Shown: positions 51,665 to 61,338, numbered from the stretch's first letter. The stretch: 64,000 nt of DNA from Acinetobacter sp. (GCA_031277915.1 JAITLL010000034.1:62001-126000); one strand, 5' to 3'. Numbers and translations: made by a program. The notes: generated by a model from the sequence alone, not told the origin.

Positions 51665-53181
51665 CTAAAGCTACATTCTAATTGAGTTGTTTGTAATACG
51701 TCGGGTGCTTTGCGGCTATCGAGACCAGCTTGGGCACTCACTATTTTATTTGCCTTAATGTGTAACTGTATAAAGTTATATTGCTGTGTTGAATTGTTCG
51801 GTTCAGATGAACTGGAATTAAGCAAGTAACTATAACTTGCAGCGTCAGTCTGCAATAAGTTATCGGTACTATCTGCACTTAAAGCAGAACGATAAATTTG
51901 AGAACCTTGAATTAATTCAATTTGACCATTGGCACGGAAATTAAGTTGGCAGCCTGATGCGCTGTTTTCATAGTGGCCGACTAAATAATCTGTAGCAGGG
52001 AGTTTAGGGTCAGAAATATTAATACTAGTTAAACCTTGTTTACATGGATAAGCAGAACCATTACAAGTCGCCGTAATACCACTAAAACCGACAGCACGTC
52101 GATAATCACCAGCACCATCTATGCGGAAAAAATCAGTTGTATTGCCAGAAGGTACAACGCCGGAATAGAGTTTCTTTTGTAAAAGAGCATATCCTGTTTG
52201 ATCTAAACTAGATTGGCTTTGTGAATCTGCTAATTGCAATGTGGCAACTTTTAAATTAGTCGCAAAATAATCGCGAGTTACTTTTTGATTGGCTGCCATA
52301 TCTAACAGGGTGTTTTTTGATGGGTCAATATTATCGGGTGATGGAATAAAAATAGGTGTCATGGTCGTATTGTCACCGATAAGCTTTTTACCGTCTAAAT
52401 ATCCATCTTTTAAATCAGTCGCAAGGCTATTTGTGAGTTCTTGATATGCATTGGTACTGCCATGAATCGTATTCCAATATTGTAAATAGCCAAGGCTAAG
52501 ATAGCTATCAACATAGGTAGTTGGTTGCTTGGTGGAGTACTGTAATAAATTTAGAACAGTCAGAGGGCTGGCAGGACTCAAACTTGGGATGGCAGCATCT
52601 TTAAAAGCGCTAATAAGAGCCGTATAAACATCTTGAGAAGCCAAATCAACATGTGATTGTTCAATACGAGTCGGATCTATAGTTTCTTGAGGAAGTTGTC
52701 CTGATCTGATGACAGCACGTTGGTAAATTGCTTCAGAACTTGGACTAATGAACTGAGTTTTATTGCTGATTGAACTTGGAGTAATAAAAGCGTGATAGAC
52801 CCCAGAAATATTCTGGTATGTAGACTTAATTGGATCAAATACCTGAGATGAGCTTTGCGTTATGACTTCAATGCGATAAAGGCGATTCAATTTAGTACTT
52901 GGAAGTTTAATATTATAACTCGTTAAGCTGGCAACTTGAGTATCAATCAAAATACTATTGTCAGTGTTATCATATACCTTGAGTTGAACATTGCGCAGTT
53001 CGACAGGGGTTTTCAATATAAAATCGGTCATGACTTCGGGAGTGGGCGTAGTCGGTGTTGGAGTGCTAGATGAGCCTCCACTGCTACTGCCACCTCCACA
53101 TCCAACGAGCACTGCGCTTAAAATTAAAGTACTCAGGCCGAGGTACGTGCACAACTTTATTTTTCTTGATTGATCAAGCAT
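51661..53181 (-). CDS. Large putative lipoprotein (506 aa)
   Basis: A 506-residue secreted lipoprotein of unknown function. The lipobox is LVGC (Cys about 28), followed by a Gly/Ser run and a Thr/Pro-rich tether (TPTPTTPTPEV). The rest is a soluble domain that I do not recognise, with scattered Cys pairs (TCNGSAYPCKQG and a C-terminal LECSFS) that may form disulfides. It is probably outer-membrane anchored. The stop overlaps the end of the convergent protease gene by four bases. Confidence 0.8.
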   Translation of the reverse strand: MLDQSRKIKLCTYLGLSTLILSAVLVGCGGGSSSGGSSSTPTPTTPTPEVMTDFILKTPVELRNVQLKVYDNTDNSILIDTQVASLTSYNIKLPSTKLNRLYRIEVITQSSSQVFDPIKSTYQNISGVYHAFITPSSISNKTQFISPSSEAIYQRAVIRSGQLPQETIDPTRIEQSHVDLASQDVYTALISAFKDAAIPSLSPASPLTVLNLLQYSTKQPTTYVDSYLSLGYLQYWNTIHGSTNAYQELTNSLATDLKDGYLDGKKLIGDNTTMTPIFIPSPDNIDPSKNTLLDMAANQKVTRDYFATNLKVATLQLADSQSQSSLDQTGYALLQKKLYSGVVPSGNTTDFFRIDGAGDYRRAVGFSGITATCNGSAYPCKQGLTSINISDPKLPATDYLVGHYENSASGCQLNFRANGQIELIQGSQIYRSALSADSTDNLLQTDAASYSYLLNSSSSEPNNSTQQYNFIQLHIKANKIVSAQAGLDSRKAPDVLQTTQLECSFS

Positions 53182-53369
53182 CCTAGCTCTCCAAAAATGA
53201 ATCTGGTCGTTATTTACTGATATTTGTTTGGTTCTGACAGACCAGCAAGCGCTATGTAATTAACGCTAAAAATAAAAAAATTAAAATTACCAAGCATGAA
53301 ATGGTTTTGTAAGCTTGGACATCCTGTCATACTACCGCAAGTATAGATTCAAAATTTGAGGTAATGCAC

Positions 53370-54419
53370 GTGATTTCTGTCGGAATTGTTGGTGGAACTG
53401 GTTATACAGGCGTTGAACTATTACGTATTTTATTACGACACCCAAAAGCGCAGGTTCGAGTTCTGACTTCACGTACAGAAGCAGGTAAACCAGTTGCTGA
53501 TATGTTCCCAAATTTACGTGGGCATACAGATCTTCAATTTTCAGATTTAAATATCGATGCACTAAAAGAGTGTGATGTTGTATTTTTTGCGACCCCACAC
53601 GGTGTTGCTATGCAGCATGCTAAGGATTTGATCGCGGCAGGAACAAAAGTTATTGATTTAGCGGCAGACTTTCGTTTACAGAATCTTGAACAGTTTGAAA
53701 AATGGTATGGCATGGAACATGCGTGCCCAGATGTATTAAAAGATTCTGTTTATGGTTTAACTGAACTAAACCGTGAAAAAATTAAACAGGCTCAAGTCAT
53801 TGGTAACCCAGGTTGTTATCCAACTACGGTTCAATTAGGTTTGGCTCCGCTTTTAAAATCAGCACAAGCACTTATTGAAACAAAAAATATTATTATTGAT
53901 GCAAAATCAGGTGTTTCAGGTGCAGGCCGTAAAGCAAGTTTGGGCATGATTTATAGTGAAAACGCAGATAACTTTAAAGCTTATGGCATTGCAGGTCATC
54001 GTCATCATCCAGAAATTGTAGAAGCACTAGAAAATATTTCAGGGCAAAAAGATGGGTTCGACGGTCTTTTATTTGTTCCCCATCTAGTTCCGATGATTCG
54101 CGGTATGCTAAGTACAATTTATGTAGACTTAACTGAAGCGGGTAAACAAACGGATTTACAAGCATTGTATGAAAGCTTCTATGCAAATGAAAAATTTGTA
54201 GATGTTATGCCTGCAAATAGTTCACCTGAAACACGTAGTGTGCGTGGAGCAAATGAATTACGTATTGCTTTGTATAAACCACAACCAAATAAACTCATTA
54301 TTTTGGCGGCTCAAGATAACCTTGTGAAAGGTGCATCTGGTCAAGCTGTACAAAATATGAACCTTATGTTTGGCTTTAATGAAGACGAAGGCTTACAAGG
54401 GATTGGTTTATTACCATAA
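53370..54419 (+). CDS. argC: N-acetyl-gamma-glutamyl-phosphate reductase
   Basis: NADPH enzyme of arginine synthesis that reduces N-acetylglutamyl phosphate to the semialdehyde used by ArgD. The nucleotide-binding [10 protein letters not shown] and the active-site cysteine in [10 protein letters not shown] (about residue 150) are intact. Start: GAGG lies 8 bases before a GTG at 53370 but only 2 before an ATG at 53364, so GTG is favoured, giving 349 residues. It is monocistronic. Confidence 0.93.
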   Translation: MISVGIVGGTGYTGVELLRILLRHPKAQVRVLTSRTEAGKPVADMFPNLRGHTDLQFSDLNIDALKECDVVFFATPHGVAMQHAKDLIAAGTKVIDLAADFRLQNLEQFEKWYGMEHACPDVLKDSVYGLTELNREKIKQAQVIGNPGCYPTTVQLGLAPLLKSAQALIETKNIIIDAKSGVSGAGRKASLGMIYSENADNFKAYGIAGHRHHPEIVEALENISGQKDGFDGLLFVPHLVPMIRGMLSTIYVDLTEAGKQTDLQALYESFYANEKFVDVMPANSSPETRSVRGANELRIALYKPQPNKLIILAAQDNLVKGASGQAVQNMNLMFGFNEDEGLQGIGLLP

Positions 54420-54494
54420 AAAACTCTTTTGTGCTTCACACACATTTAAATTTCGATTTAAATGTGTGTCTTGACTCTGATCTTAAACACTGAG

Positions 54495-55253
54495 ATGACG
54501 ATGCAAAACTCGGAACAGACGACTTCAGCAGAAAGTTCGTTGCAAAAGAAAAAATTTTTAAACACCAACAGACCTTTGTTTATTGGTGCAGCTATTTTAA
54601 TGAGTGGTTGTTTTGCGCTCGGCTATACAATTGGACACCGTCAAGGTTTAACTGTTGTAGGTTATGATGCAGATGCAGAGCAATTGGTTGAGGTAGTGCA
54701 AAAACAAAAAACAGCATTAGATGCAGTTAACAAAAGTCTGAATGCTGCTGTACAAGAGCGTGATGTTGCCGTTACAAATGCAAATGACTTGTTTACAGCA
54801 CTTAATCAAGCCAATGCTGATAAGACTCAACAAGAAGGTATGAGTAATATCTACCGCGATATTTTAAGGCAGCGTGGTGGTTTAAGCTTAACGATCCAGA
54901 ATTTAGCAATTAAGCCGTTACCAGAAAACGCTTATGAATATCAGCTTGATCTGGTGCAAGTCAGTCCAAGCAAGCACCATGCTTCTGGTTCAGTCGAGAT
55001 CAGACTGATTAAAGATACAGAAGTTTTGGTTGTGCCACTTGAAGATAAAAACTTTAACTTCAGCGATTTTGAGCGTTTAACTGGCCGTTGGACGATGCCT
55101 AAGGGTTTTACACCTCAATTTATTGAAGTGCGTTTAACAGGTGGTTCTGATACACCAGTGATTAAGCGTTTTAGTTGGCAGCGTGGTAAACCTGTCGAAA
55201 CACCTTCTGCTTTTGTTGCAGAAATTCCCCAAGCTGAAGCAAATTCACAATAG
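54495..55253 (+). CDS. Membrane-anchored periplasmic protein, DUF6776-like
   Basis: A protein of about 252 residues. One hydrophobic helix near residues 30-48, then a coiled coil rich in Ala, Gln and Val heptads (about 60-115), then a beta-rich domain ending FSWQRGKPVE. This layout matches the DUF6776 family of gammaproteobacteria. Starts at 54495 and 54501 are equally possible; the frame is open to an ATG at 54462. The function is unknown. It is followed 9 bases later by clpS. Confidence 0.7.
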   Translation: MTMQNSEQTTSAESSLQKKKFLNTNRPLFIGAAILMSGCFALGYTIGHRQGLTVVGYDADAEQLVEVVQKQKTALDAVNKSLNAAVQERDVAVTNANDLFTALNQANADKTQQEGMSNIYRDILRQRGGLSLTIQNLAIKPLPENAYEYQLDLVQVSPSKHHASGSVEIRLIKDTEVLVVPLEDKNFNFSDFERLTGRWTMPKGFTPQFIEVRLTGGSDTPVIKRFSWQRGKPVETPSAFVAEIPQAEANSQ

Positions 55254-55262
55254 TAACATTAT

Positions 55263-55676
55263 ATGCGAACAAATAAGCGTCAAACAAATTTAAAAGATAT
55301 TAAGGCTTCTTTTCAGCAGTCTGGCTATGTCGATTGGCACTTCAATCCACGCTTAAGTGATTCGCAAAACGAAGATCATGATGGAGAGGTTGTTGTTCAA
55401 ACAGCACCTCCTGAACTCAAGCGCCCCCCATTATATGCAGTTGTATTATTGAACGACGATTACACGCCAATGGACTTTGTAATTGAAATTTTACAACAAT
55501 ACTTTGCAATGAATCTTGACCAAGCAACTCAAGTAATGCTAACAGTACACTATGAAGGTAAAGGTACTGCCGGAGTATATCCAAGAGACATCGCGGAAAC
55601 CAAGGCAAACCTTGTTAATAATTACGCTCGATCGCAAGGTCATCCATTACTTTGCCAGATTGAGCCTAAAGCATAA
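55263..55676 (+). CDS. clpS: ATP-dependent Clp protease adaptor ClpS
   Basis: The N-degron adaptor that delivers substrates with bulky N-terminal residues to ClpAP. The core is at about 55-135 with [19 protein letters not shown] (the N-end pocket with the Asp-Asp pair), [19 protein letters not shown]. The N-terminal extension of about 50 residues is longer than in E. coli (106 residues total), and may be an actual tail. No strong ribosome binding site precedes the ATG. clpA starts 9 bases after the stop. Confidence 0.95.
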   Translation: MRTNKRQTNLKDIKASFQQSGYVDWHFNPRLSDSQNEDHDGEVVVQTAPPELKRPPLYAVVLLNDDYTPMDFVIEILQQYFAMNLDQATQVMLTVHYEGKGTAGVYPRDIAETKANLVNNYARSQGHPLLCQIEPKA

Positions 55677-55685
55677 GGGGGTCAC

Positions 55686-57962
55686 ATGCTCAGTCGTCAA
55701 TTAGAAGTATCATTACGTTTGGCTGTTAGCATGGCTCGTCAAAAGAGACATGAGTTTCTTACAGTTGAACACTTACTATTAGCCTTACTCGATAACGATT
55801 CGGCCGTAAATGCATTAAAGGCATGCGGGGCTGATATTGTTTCTTTACGTAAAGAATTAGAAGAATATGTAGAACAGCATACTCCTAAGCTTGGCGAAAA
55901 TAGCGAGCAAGCTCCACATCCAACAGAAAGTTTCGACCGTATTTTGCAACGTGCGATTTTCCACGTGCAATCAAGTGGTGGTGACCGTACTGTTGAAGGT
56001 GCGGACGTTTTGGTCGCAATGTACTCAGAGCGTGATTCTTTTGCTGTTTACTTGCTTAAACGTCATCAAATCAACCGATTGACTTTGACTCAATATTTGT
56101 CTCATGGGACACGTAAAGAAGAAGTTCAGGTTGAAGAAGAAGTTGAAGACATTGAAGGTGAAAGCAACTCAGGCAATGCTGGGCCATTGGAACTTTATAC
56201 GCTCAATTTAAATGTTGAAGCGCAAAAAGGAAAAACTGACCCACTCATTGGTCGTGAAAAAGAAATTGAGCGTACAGCACAAATTCTTTGTCGCCGTCGC
56301 AAAAATAACCCCTTACTAGTGGGCGATCCGGGAGTAGGTAAAACCTCAATTGCAGAAGGTCTTGCATGGCTCATTGTCAATGGTAAAGCGCCAAAACCAC
56401 TGAGCAATGCAGAAATTTATAGTCTCGATATTGGTGCATTGGTCGCTGGCACGAAATATCGTGGTGACTTTGAAAAACGCTTAAAACAGTTGTTAAATGC
56501 TTTGAAGAAAAATCCAAATGCGATTTTATTCATTGATGAAATCCATATGATCATTGGTGCAGGTTCAAGTATGGGCAGCACAATGGATGCATCGAATCTC
56601 ATTAAACCCGCATTGGCAAATGGTACTTTACGTTGCATCGGTTCGACGACTTTCCAAGAATATCGTCAGGTATTTGAAAAGGATCATGCATTATCTCGCC
56701 GTTTCCAGAAAATTGACGTAAATGAACCGAGCATTTCTGAGACTATTGATATTTTACGTGGCTTGAAAACTAAATTTGAAGATTTTCACCACGTACAATA
56801 TGACGATAAAGCTTTGGTTTCTGCGGTTGAACTTTCTGCAAAATTTATTAATGACCGTTTTTTGCCAGATAAAGCAATTGATGTGATTGATGAAGCAGGT
56901 GCACAGCGCCGTTTAAAAGCAGAAAGTGAAGATAGTTTAATTACTGTAGAAAACATTGAAGACATCGTTTCTAAAATTGCGCGTATTCCGCCTAAGACAG
57001 TGTCTAAAGATGATAAATCAGTGCTTGAAAATCTTGAGCGTGATCTAAAACGTGTTGTATTTGGTCAAGATGAGGCAATCACTGCATTAGCTTCTGCAAT
57101 CAAGTTATCACGTGCTGGTTTGAAATCGCCAGATAAGCCTGTCGGTAGCTTCGTGTTTGCTGGCCCAACAGGTGTAGGTAAAACTGAAGTTACAAAGCAA
57201 TTAGCAAAAATATTAGGTGTTGAGCTGGTTCGTTTCGATATGTCTGAGTATATGGAACGTCATGCGGTTTCTCGCTTAATTGGTGCTCCTCCGGGCTATG
57301 TAGGTTATGACCAGGGTGGTTTGTTAACAGACGCGATCCATAAAAATCCGCATTGTGTTTTATTGTTGGATGAAATTGAGAAAGCACATCCTGATGTGTT
57401 TAATCTCTTATTACAAATCATGGACCATGGTGCATTGACTGACAATAATGGCCGTAAGTCAGACTTTAGAAATGTCATTATTGTACTGACTACGAACATT
57501 GGTGCAGAAAGTATTTCACGTGCAAGTATTGGATTTACTGAGCAAGACCATAGTTCAGACAACCAAGAAGCAATGAAACGGGCATTTTCTCCAGAGTTTC
57601 GTAACCGCCTAGATAGTGTTATTCAGTTCAAGGCTTTACCAACCACAGTAATTGAATCTGTAGTTGATAAATTCTTAACAGAATTGCAAGCTCAACTAGA
57701 TGACAAACAAGTAGTACTTGATGTTGATCAAAGTGCACGTGATTGGTTAGCAACGAATGGTTATGACCGTTTAATGGGCGCACGTCCAATGCAACGTCTC
57801 ATTCAAGAACACTTGAAGAAACCATTGGCTGAAATGATTCTGTTTGGTGAACTTGCAGATCATGGCGGTAATGTGGCGGTATCAGTGAAACAAGAAGATG
57901 GTAAAGCGGTTGGCTTAAAACTTGAAGTTTTTGAAGATCACCATACGGCAGAACCAGCTTAA
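55686..57962 (+). CDS. clpA: ATP-dependent Clp protease ATP-binding subunit ClpA
   Basis: The AAA+ unfoldase of the ClpAP protease, 758 residues. The Clp-N double repeat is at 1-145, the first AAA+ module has GDPGVGKTS and [13 protein letters not shown], and the second has GPTGVGKTE and [15 protein letters not shown]. The C-terminal IGF-like loop for ClpP docking lies in the second module (SIGFTEQ). AGGGGG precedes the ATG. Confidence 0.97.
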   Translation: MLSRQLEVSLRLAVSMARQKRHEFLTVEHLLLALLDNDSAVNALKACGADIVSLRKELEEYVEQHTPKLGENSEQAPHPTESFDRILQRAIFHVQSSGGDRTVEGADVLVAMYSERDSFAVYLLKRHQINRLTLTQYLSHGTRKEEVQVEEEVEDIEGESNSGNAGPLELYTLNLNVEAQKGKTDPLIGREKEIERTAQILCRRRKNNPLLVGDPGVGKTSIAEGLAWLIVNGKAPKPLSNAEIYSLDIGALVAGTKYRGDFEKRLKQLLNALKKNPNAILFIDEIHMIIGAGSSMGSTMDASNLIKPALANGTLRCIGSTTFQEYRQVFEKDHALSRRFQKIDVNEPSISETIDILRGLKTKFEDFHHVQYDDKALVSAVELSAKFINDRFLPDKAIDVIDEAGAQRRLKAESEDSLITVENIEDIVSKIARIPPKTVSKDDKSVLENLERDLKRVVFGQDEAITALASAIKLSRAGLKSPDKPVGSFVFAGPTGVGKTEVTKQLAKILGVELVRFDMSEYMERHAVSRLIGAPPGYVGYDQGGLLTDAIHKNPHCVLLLDEIEKAHPDVFNLLLQIMDHGALTDNNGRKSDFRNVIIVLTTNIGAESISRASIGFTEQDHSSDNQEAMKRAFSPEFRNRLDSVIQFKALPTTVIESVVDKFLTELQAQLDDKQVVLDVDQSARDWLATNGYDRLMGARPMQRLIQEHLKKPLAEMILFGELADHGGNVAVSVKQEDGKAVGLKLEVFEDHHTAEPA

Positions 57963-57965
57963 TCT

Positions 57966-58328
57966 ATGTTAGTTGATAGTCTTTCTATAACCCGAATACT
58001 CAGCGTTTTCGGGTTATTTATTATTACTGCAATCGCTGAAATTTTGGGTTGCTACTTTCCTTATCTTATTTTAAAAGAAGGAAAGTCGGCATGGTTATGG
58101 TTACCTACAGTGCTGAGTTTGGCGGTGTTTGTGTGGTTGCTCACCTTACATCCTGCGGCTTCTGGGCGAATTTATGCCGCCTATGGTGGTATTTATATTT
58201 TTACTGCACTGATGTGGCTTCGTTTTGTCGATCAGGTCGCTTTAACACGCTGGGATCTTTTAGGAGGGGTAATTGTACTTTGCGGAGCAAGTTTGATTAT
58301 TTTGCAGCCTCAGGGACTAATTCGTTAA
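57966..58328 (+). CDS. YnfA family membrane protein (UPF0060)
   Basis: A 120-residue inner-membrane protein with four helices, of the YnfA/UPF0060 small multidrug resistance-like family. [18 protein letters not shown] and [15 protein letters not shown] are the family segments. E. coli YnfA affects efflux of some dyes, but the role is poorly known. It starts three bases after the clpA stop, so translation is coupled, though there is no known functional link to ClpA. Confidence 0.9.
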   Translation: MLVDSLSITRILSVFGLFIITAIAEILGCYFPYLILKEGKSAWLWLPTVLSLAVFVWLLTLHPAASGRIYAAYGGIYIFTALMWLRFVDQVALTRWDLLGGVIVLCGASLIILQPQGLIR

Positions 58329-58387
58329 CCATGAAAGTAGATAGTTAAATTTTAAATGTAAAATAAGAAATTTTTCTCAAAAACTAC

Positions 58388-58416
58388 TTGTCAAACTCAT
58401 CAACAATGCGTATTTT
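58388..58416 (+). promoter_or_regulatory. Promoter of the DAHP synthase leader transcript
   Basis: TTGTCA at 58388-58393 and TATTTT at 58411-58416 with a 17-base spacer. The transcript would start near 58423, about 30 bases before the first leader ORF. Confidence 0.7.
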
Positions 58417-58452
58417 AGAGTTAAGGAACATTTTTTAATATTTGAGATAAAG

Positions 58453-58509
58453 ATGTTAAATCAATCTGTGAATTCTAACGCTTACTTTTATTTCTGGCAA
58501 TTTAGTTAG
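58453..58509 (+). CDS. Aromatic leader peptide 1 (18 aa)
   Basis: An 18-codon ORF whose peptide is MLNQSVNSNAYFYFWQFS. Six of the last eight residues are aromatic (Tyr, Phe, Tyr, Phe, Trp, Phe). GAGATAAAG precedes the ATG. It lies directly ahead of the attenuator, and such a run of regulatory codons is the hallmark of ribosome-mediated transcription attenuation of aromatic genes. All three aromatic amino acids are sampled. Confidence 0.85.
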   Translation: MLNQSVNSNAYFYFWQFS

Positions 58510-58510
58510 T

Positions 58511-58585
58511 TGCCTGAGCGTATTCGGGCACGAAAGTTGCCCATCACAGTTAATACCTGATCGGCAACCCCGATCAGGTTTTTTT
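58511..58585 (+). promoter_or_regulatory. Transcription attenuator with mutually exclusive hairpins and terminator
   Basis: Five segments alternate. 58511-58518 pairs with 58523-58530 (TGCCTGAG with TTCGGGCA, with wobbles). 58526-58530 also pairs with 58538-58542 (GGGCA with TGCCC). 58536-58546 pairs with 58558-58568 (GTTGCCCATCA, 10 of 11 pairs) as an antiterminator. The terminator is a perfect 9-bp stem, 58556-58564 with 58570-58578, followed by T7. A ribosome at the leader stop would block the first hairpin, allow the second and so permit termination. A ribosome stalled on the aromatic codons allows the first hairpin, which frees the antiterminator. Confidence 0.8.
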
Positions 58586-58618
58586 ATGCTTTATCTTTTT
58601 CAAATCGAGGAACTCAAA

Positions 58619-58711
58619 ATGAACAATATGACTTATTCATACTTTAGCAACTTTTATTGGTTTTACTTTTGCCTACCTTTGCCAACGAATAGATCCAAAA
58701 CGCTCAAATAA
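58619..58711 (+). CDS. Aromatic leader peptide 2 (30 aa)
   Basis: A 30-codon ORF with a good GAGGAA ribosome binding site six bases upstream of its ATG. Residues 6-17 are YSYFSNFYWFYF, nine aromatic of twelve: four Tyr, four Phe, one Trp. The tail is CLPLPTNRSKTLK. The stop lies 41 bases before the synthase ATG. CCTTTG at 58676-58681 inside this ORF is complementary to CAAAGG at 58738-58743, which overlaps the synthase ribosome binding site. Confidence 0.8.
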   Translation: MNNMTYSYFSNFYWFYFCLPLPTNRSKTLK

Positions 58712-58717
58712 ATGATC

Positions 58718-58738
58718 GGACTGATTCGGTTTCAGTCC
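58718..58738 (+). promoter_or_regulatory. Hairpin abutting the DAHP synthase ribosome binding site
   Basis: GGACTGA (58718-58724) pairs perfectly with TCAGTCC (58732-58738), seven-base loop. The AAAGGAAAAG ribosome binding site begins at 58739. There is no T-run, so it does not terminate. It is placed to influence translation initiation of the synthase together with leader peptide 2. Confidence 0.7.
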
Positions 58739-58752
58739 AAAGGAAAAGACCA

Positions 58753-59808
58753 ATGAATGCTTTAAATACTTTACTAACTCAAAGTAATACAAAAGAAACA
58801 CCAGTTAGTTTGCCTCTCCAGTTAAAAGCCAAATATCCGCTTGTGCAGACCTTCGCACGCCAAGTTGCAGAACACCGCCAAATTATTCAAAATATTCTTG
58901 CTGGTAAAGATCAGCGTTTAATGGTTATTACAGGACCATGTTCAATTCATGATCCAGTTGCGGTTCTTGAATACGCAGAAAAATTACAAAAACTACAAGA
59001 AAAAGTAAAAGACCAAATTTTTATAGTGATGCGTACTTATATTGAAAAGCCTCGTACAACTGTGGGGTGGAAGGGCTTTATGTATGACCCAAATCTAGAT
59101 GGTTCATCTAACCTACAATTAGGTTTAGAAAAATCACGTGAGCTTTATTTGCAAATTATTGAAAAAGGCTTGCCGATTGCCAGTGAAATTTTAAGTCCAA
59201 TGGCAACCGGTTATTTCGATGATTTATTGGCTTGGGGTGCAATAGGTGCTCGTACAAGTGAGTCTCAGATTCACCGTGAAATTTCAAGTCATATGCCATA
59301 CAGCATTGGTTTCAAGAATGGTACAGATGGTTCAATTCAGATTGCATTAGATGCGATTCAGTCAGCACAAAATGAGCATCAATTTTTAGGCATGAACCAA
59401 CAAGGCTTGCCTTCAGTGATTCAGAGTGCTGGAAATCCATTGCCACATTTGATTTTGCGTGGAGCAAATCATGGCCCTAACTATGATTTAGCTTCAATTC
59501 AGGCAATACGTGAAAAATACAAACAAAATCTTCCTGCATTAGTCATTGACTGTAGTCATGGTAACAGTGGTAAAGATCCTTTACGTCAGCCAGAGGTTTT
59601 GCAGAAAATCGTTGCTGAGCGTTTAAAAACTCAGGTAAAGGGTGTCATGATTGAAAGTCATTTGGTTGATGGTAGCCAAAAGATTTCTTGTGATATGACT
59701 TATGGACAGTCAGTAACTGATGGTTGTTTAGGGTGGGACAAAACTGAACAACTTTTGTTAGGTGTTGCTGAGCAATTAAAAGCGAGTGAATTAGCACATT
59801 CTGCTTAA
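58753..59808 (+). CDS. aroG: 3-deoxy-7-phosphoheptulonate synthase (DAHP synthase, class I)
   Basis: The first enzyme of the shikimate pathway, 351 residues, condensing PEP and erythrose-4-phosphate. Family motifs are TGPCSIHDPVAVLEYAEKL, the KPRTTVGWKG phosphate-binding loop, the ARTSESQIHRE region and IDCSHGNSGKDP with metal-binding residues. Which amino acid inhibits it cannot be read with certainty. Expression appears controlled by the dual leader just upstream. The ribosome binding site is AAGGAAAAG. The symbol could equally be aroF or aroH. Confidence 0.93.
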   Translation: MNALNTLLTQSNTKETPVSLPLQLKAKYPLVQTFARQVAEHRQIIQNILAGKDQRLMVITGPCSIHDPVAVLEYAEKLQKLQEKVKDQIFIVMRTYIEKPRTTVGWKGFMYDPNLDGSSNLQLGLEKSRELYLQIIEKGLPIASEILSPMATGYFDDLLAWGAIGARTSESQIHREISSHMPYSIGFKNGTDGSIQIALDAIQSAQNEHQFLGMNQQGLPSVIQSAGNPLPHLILRGANHGPNYDLASIQAIREKYKQNLPALVIDCSHGNSGKDPLRQPEVLQKIVAERLKTQVKGVMIESHLVDGSQKISCDMTYGQSVTDGCLGWDKTEQLLLGVAEQLKASELAHSA

Positions 59809-59821
59809 TGATTTAGCATTT

Positions 59822-59856
59822 AAAAAGGATCTGTTCTGTTTTAGCAGATCCTTTTT
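59822..59856. terminator. Terminator between aroG and the hydrolase gene
   Basis: AAAAAGGATCTG/CAGATCCTTTTT stem with an 11-base loop, usable from both sides. Confidence 0.85.
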
Positions 59857-59857
59857 A

Positions 59858-60775
59858 TTAAGAAGCTTGTTTAAGTTCGGACAAGAAGGTAGTAATTTCA
59901 TGACCGAATTTTTTTGGTTCTGTTAATAAGGGGGTATGGCCTGAATGTTCAAAATAAATTGCTTTTGCATGTTCAACGCTGTGTGCAATAAGTGTTTGCC
60001 CAGTTTCTGGATAAAGTGTCGAGTTACGACCAATAAAGAAGGTTGTTGGGCATTGTAATTGTTGAATGGCTTCACGATAATCTTCATTGTGATAAAGATA
60101 ATTTTCGACATACCAAAATAAATAATCTAGACGTTGAATTGGTAATAAATATTTTTGTAGAAAAGGTTGTTTGAGCGCTGTTTTAAAAACTAATGGGCTA
60201 AATGGATTGCTACTTTGTAACTCAATAAAATCTACCCAAAGACGAACTAGTTCTTGTCGATCTGGAAGTGCTAATTCATAAAGATATTTAGCATTTTTGT
60301 GCTTTGATAATAATTGATAGATATCATTTAATAATTGTTTGAACTGGGGGTGCAGAGGGCCGAAGAGACCATATTCCCATGTTGAATCGACAGATATTTT
60401 TGGTGTTTGGTCGATATGTAAGTAGGCTTTTAACTGCTGAGCCAGATGAGCATGCTTCATACCATGCATGGCTGTCGTGGCACCCATTGAATAACCCATC
60501 AAGATGAAGTTATCGAGTTTTAATTGTTCTATTAAATGGGCGACATCTTGCCAGTGGCTAGAAATTGCATCTTGTTCAGGGATTGCACAGTTCTTTGAAC
60601 CCCCAAAACCACGCCAGTCAGGAATAATAAACTCATATTCTTTACGGTTTGCATAAATAAAAGGGAGCCATTGCCAGCTTTGCATGCCAAGACCAGATAA
60701 AACCAAAACTGGTTCACCACGACCAACACGGCGTACAAATAAGTTTTCCTGATCGAGCATGGTGTAATAAGGCAT
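59858..60775 (-). CDS. Alpha/beta hydrolase
   Basis: A 305-residue cytoplasmic alpha/beta hydrolase. RGEPVLVLSGLGMQSWQWLP holds the oxyanion region, the nucleophile elbow is GYSMGATTA (Ser about 96), and the C-terminal EHSGHTPLL provides the catalytic His. It is close to the epoxide-hydrolase/lactonase/haloperoxidase-like subgroup. The substrate is unknown. The start is 2 bases from the PadR regulator stop, so the two genes form an operon. Confidence 0.85.
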   Translation of the reverse strand: MPYYTMLDQENLFVRRVGRGEPVLVLSGLGMQSWQWLPFIYANRKEYEFIIPDWRGFGGSKNCAIPEQDAISSHWQDVAHLIEQLKLDNFILMGYSMGATTAMHGMKHAHLAQQLKAYLHIDQTPKISVDSTWEYGLFGPLHPQFKQLLNDIYQLLSKHKNAKYLYELALPDRQELVRLWVDFIELQSSNPFSPLVFKTALKQPFLQKYLLPIQRLDYLFWYVENYLYHNEDYREAIQQLQCPTTFFIGRNSTLYPETGQTLIAHSVEHAKAIYFEHSGHTPLLTEPKKFGHEITTFLSELKQAS

Positions 60776-60777
60776 GG

Positions 60778-61338
60778 TTATTCTCCAGATACGTTATCTT
60801 GAGTAAAAAAATTTAATTGAGGGATGACCTGCTCTGACCATTTGATCCACTCGGTTTCCATAGTAATACCGAGTTCTAATATCATTTTGTGAATATATAA
60901 CACTCGGTTATCTAAACCATCGCTGTCTTTAAAATCTTTATCATAGATACTTTGGTAAAGCTTGAGCTTTTCTTGGTGTAAACCAAGATGTCTTAACAGT
61001 TCAGGTAATATCTGATTATTGCCTAATTGTGCTTCGGCACGCAATCTAACCATTAAGTCATCTCTAAGCTGCGCGGGTTCACTCTGCTGGGTCATCCATG
61101 AAGCAAGCTCTATACGTCCAAGCTGTTCGACCTGATAAGTTTTCTTTCGACCACTATCCATCTCATTTTCTAAAGTAGAAACCCAGCCTTTTTTAAGCAT
61201 GTTATTGAGTTCACGATAAATTTGCTGATGTGTGGCATTCCAGAAAAAACCGATTGAACGATCAAACCGGCGGGCAAGTTCGAACCCTGTACTTGGTCGT
61301 TCAAGCAAACTGGTTAATAAAACATGAGGAAGTGACAT
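60778..61338 (-). CDS. PadR family transcriptional regulator
   Basis: A PadR-type regulator, 186 residues from the ATG at 61338. The N-terminal winged helix-turn-helix is MSLPHVLLTSLLERPSTGFELARRFDRS, with HQQIYRELNNMLKKGWVST for recognition, and the C-terminal helical dimerisation domain (Vir_act_alpha_C type) is at 95-180. The frame is open 18 codons further, but GGAT before 61338 and the family N-terminus decide the start. Two perfect 16-bp palindromes sit between it and the divergent reductase gene, the likely operators. Confidence 0.88.
   Translation of the reverse strand: MSLPHVLLTSLLERPSTGFELARRFDRSIGFFWNATHQQIYRELNNMLKKGWVSTLENEMDSGRKKTYQVEQLGRIELASWMTQQSEPAQLRDDLMVRLRAEAQLGNNQILPELLRHLGLHQEKLKLYQSIYDKDFKDSDGLDNRVLYIHKMILELGITMETEWIKWSEQVIPQLNFFTQDNVSGE

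Noticed and set aside
58049-58348. Long frame overlapping the YnfA gene
   Set aside because: Overlaps a clear YnfA-family gene in a different frame and resembles nothing.
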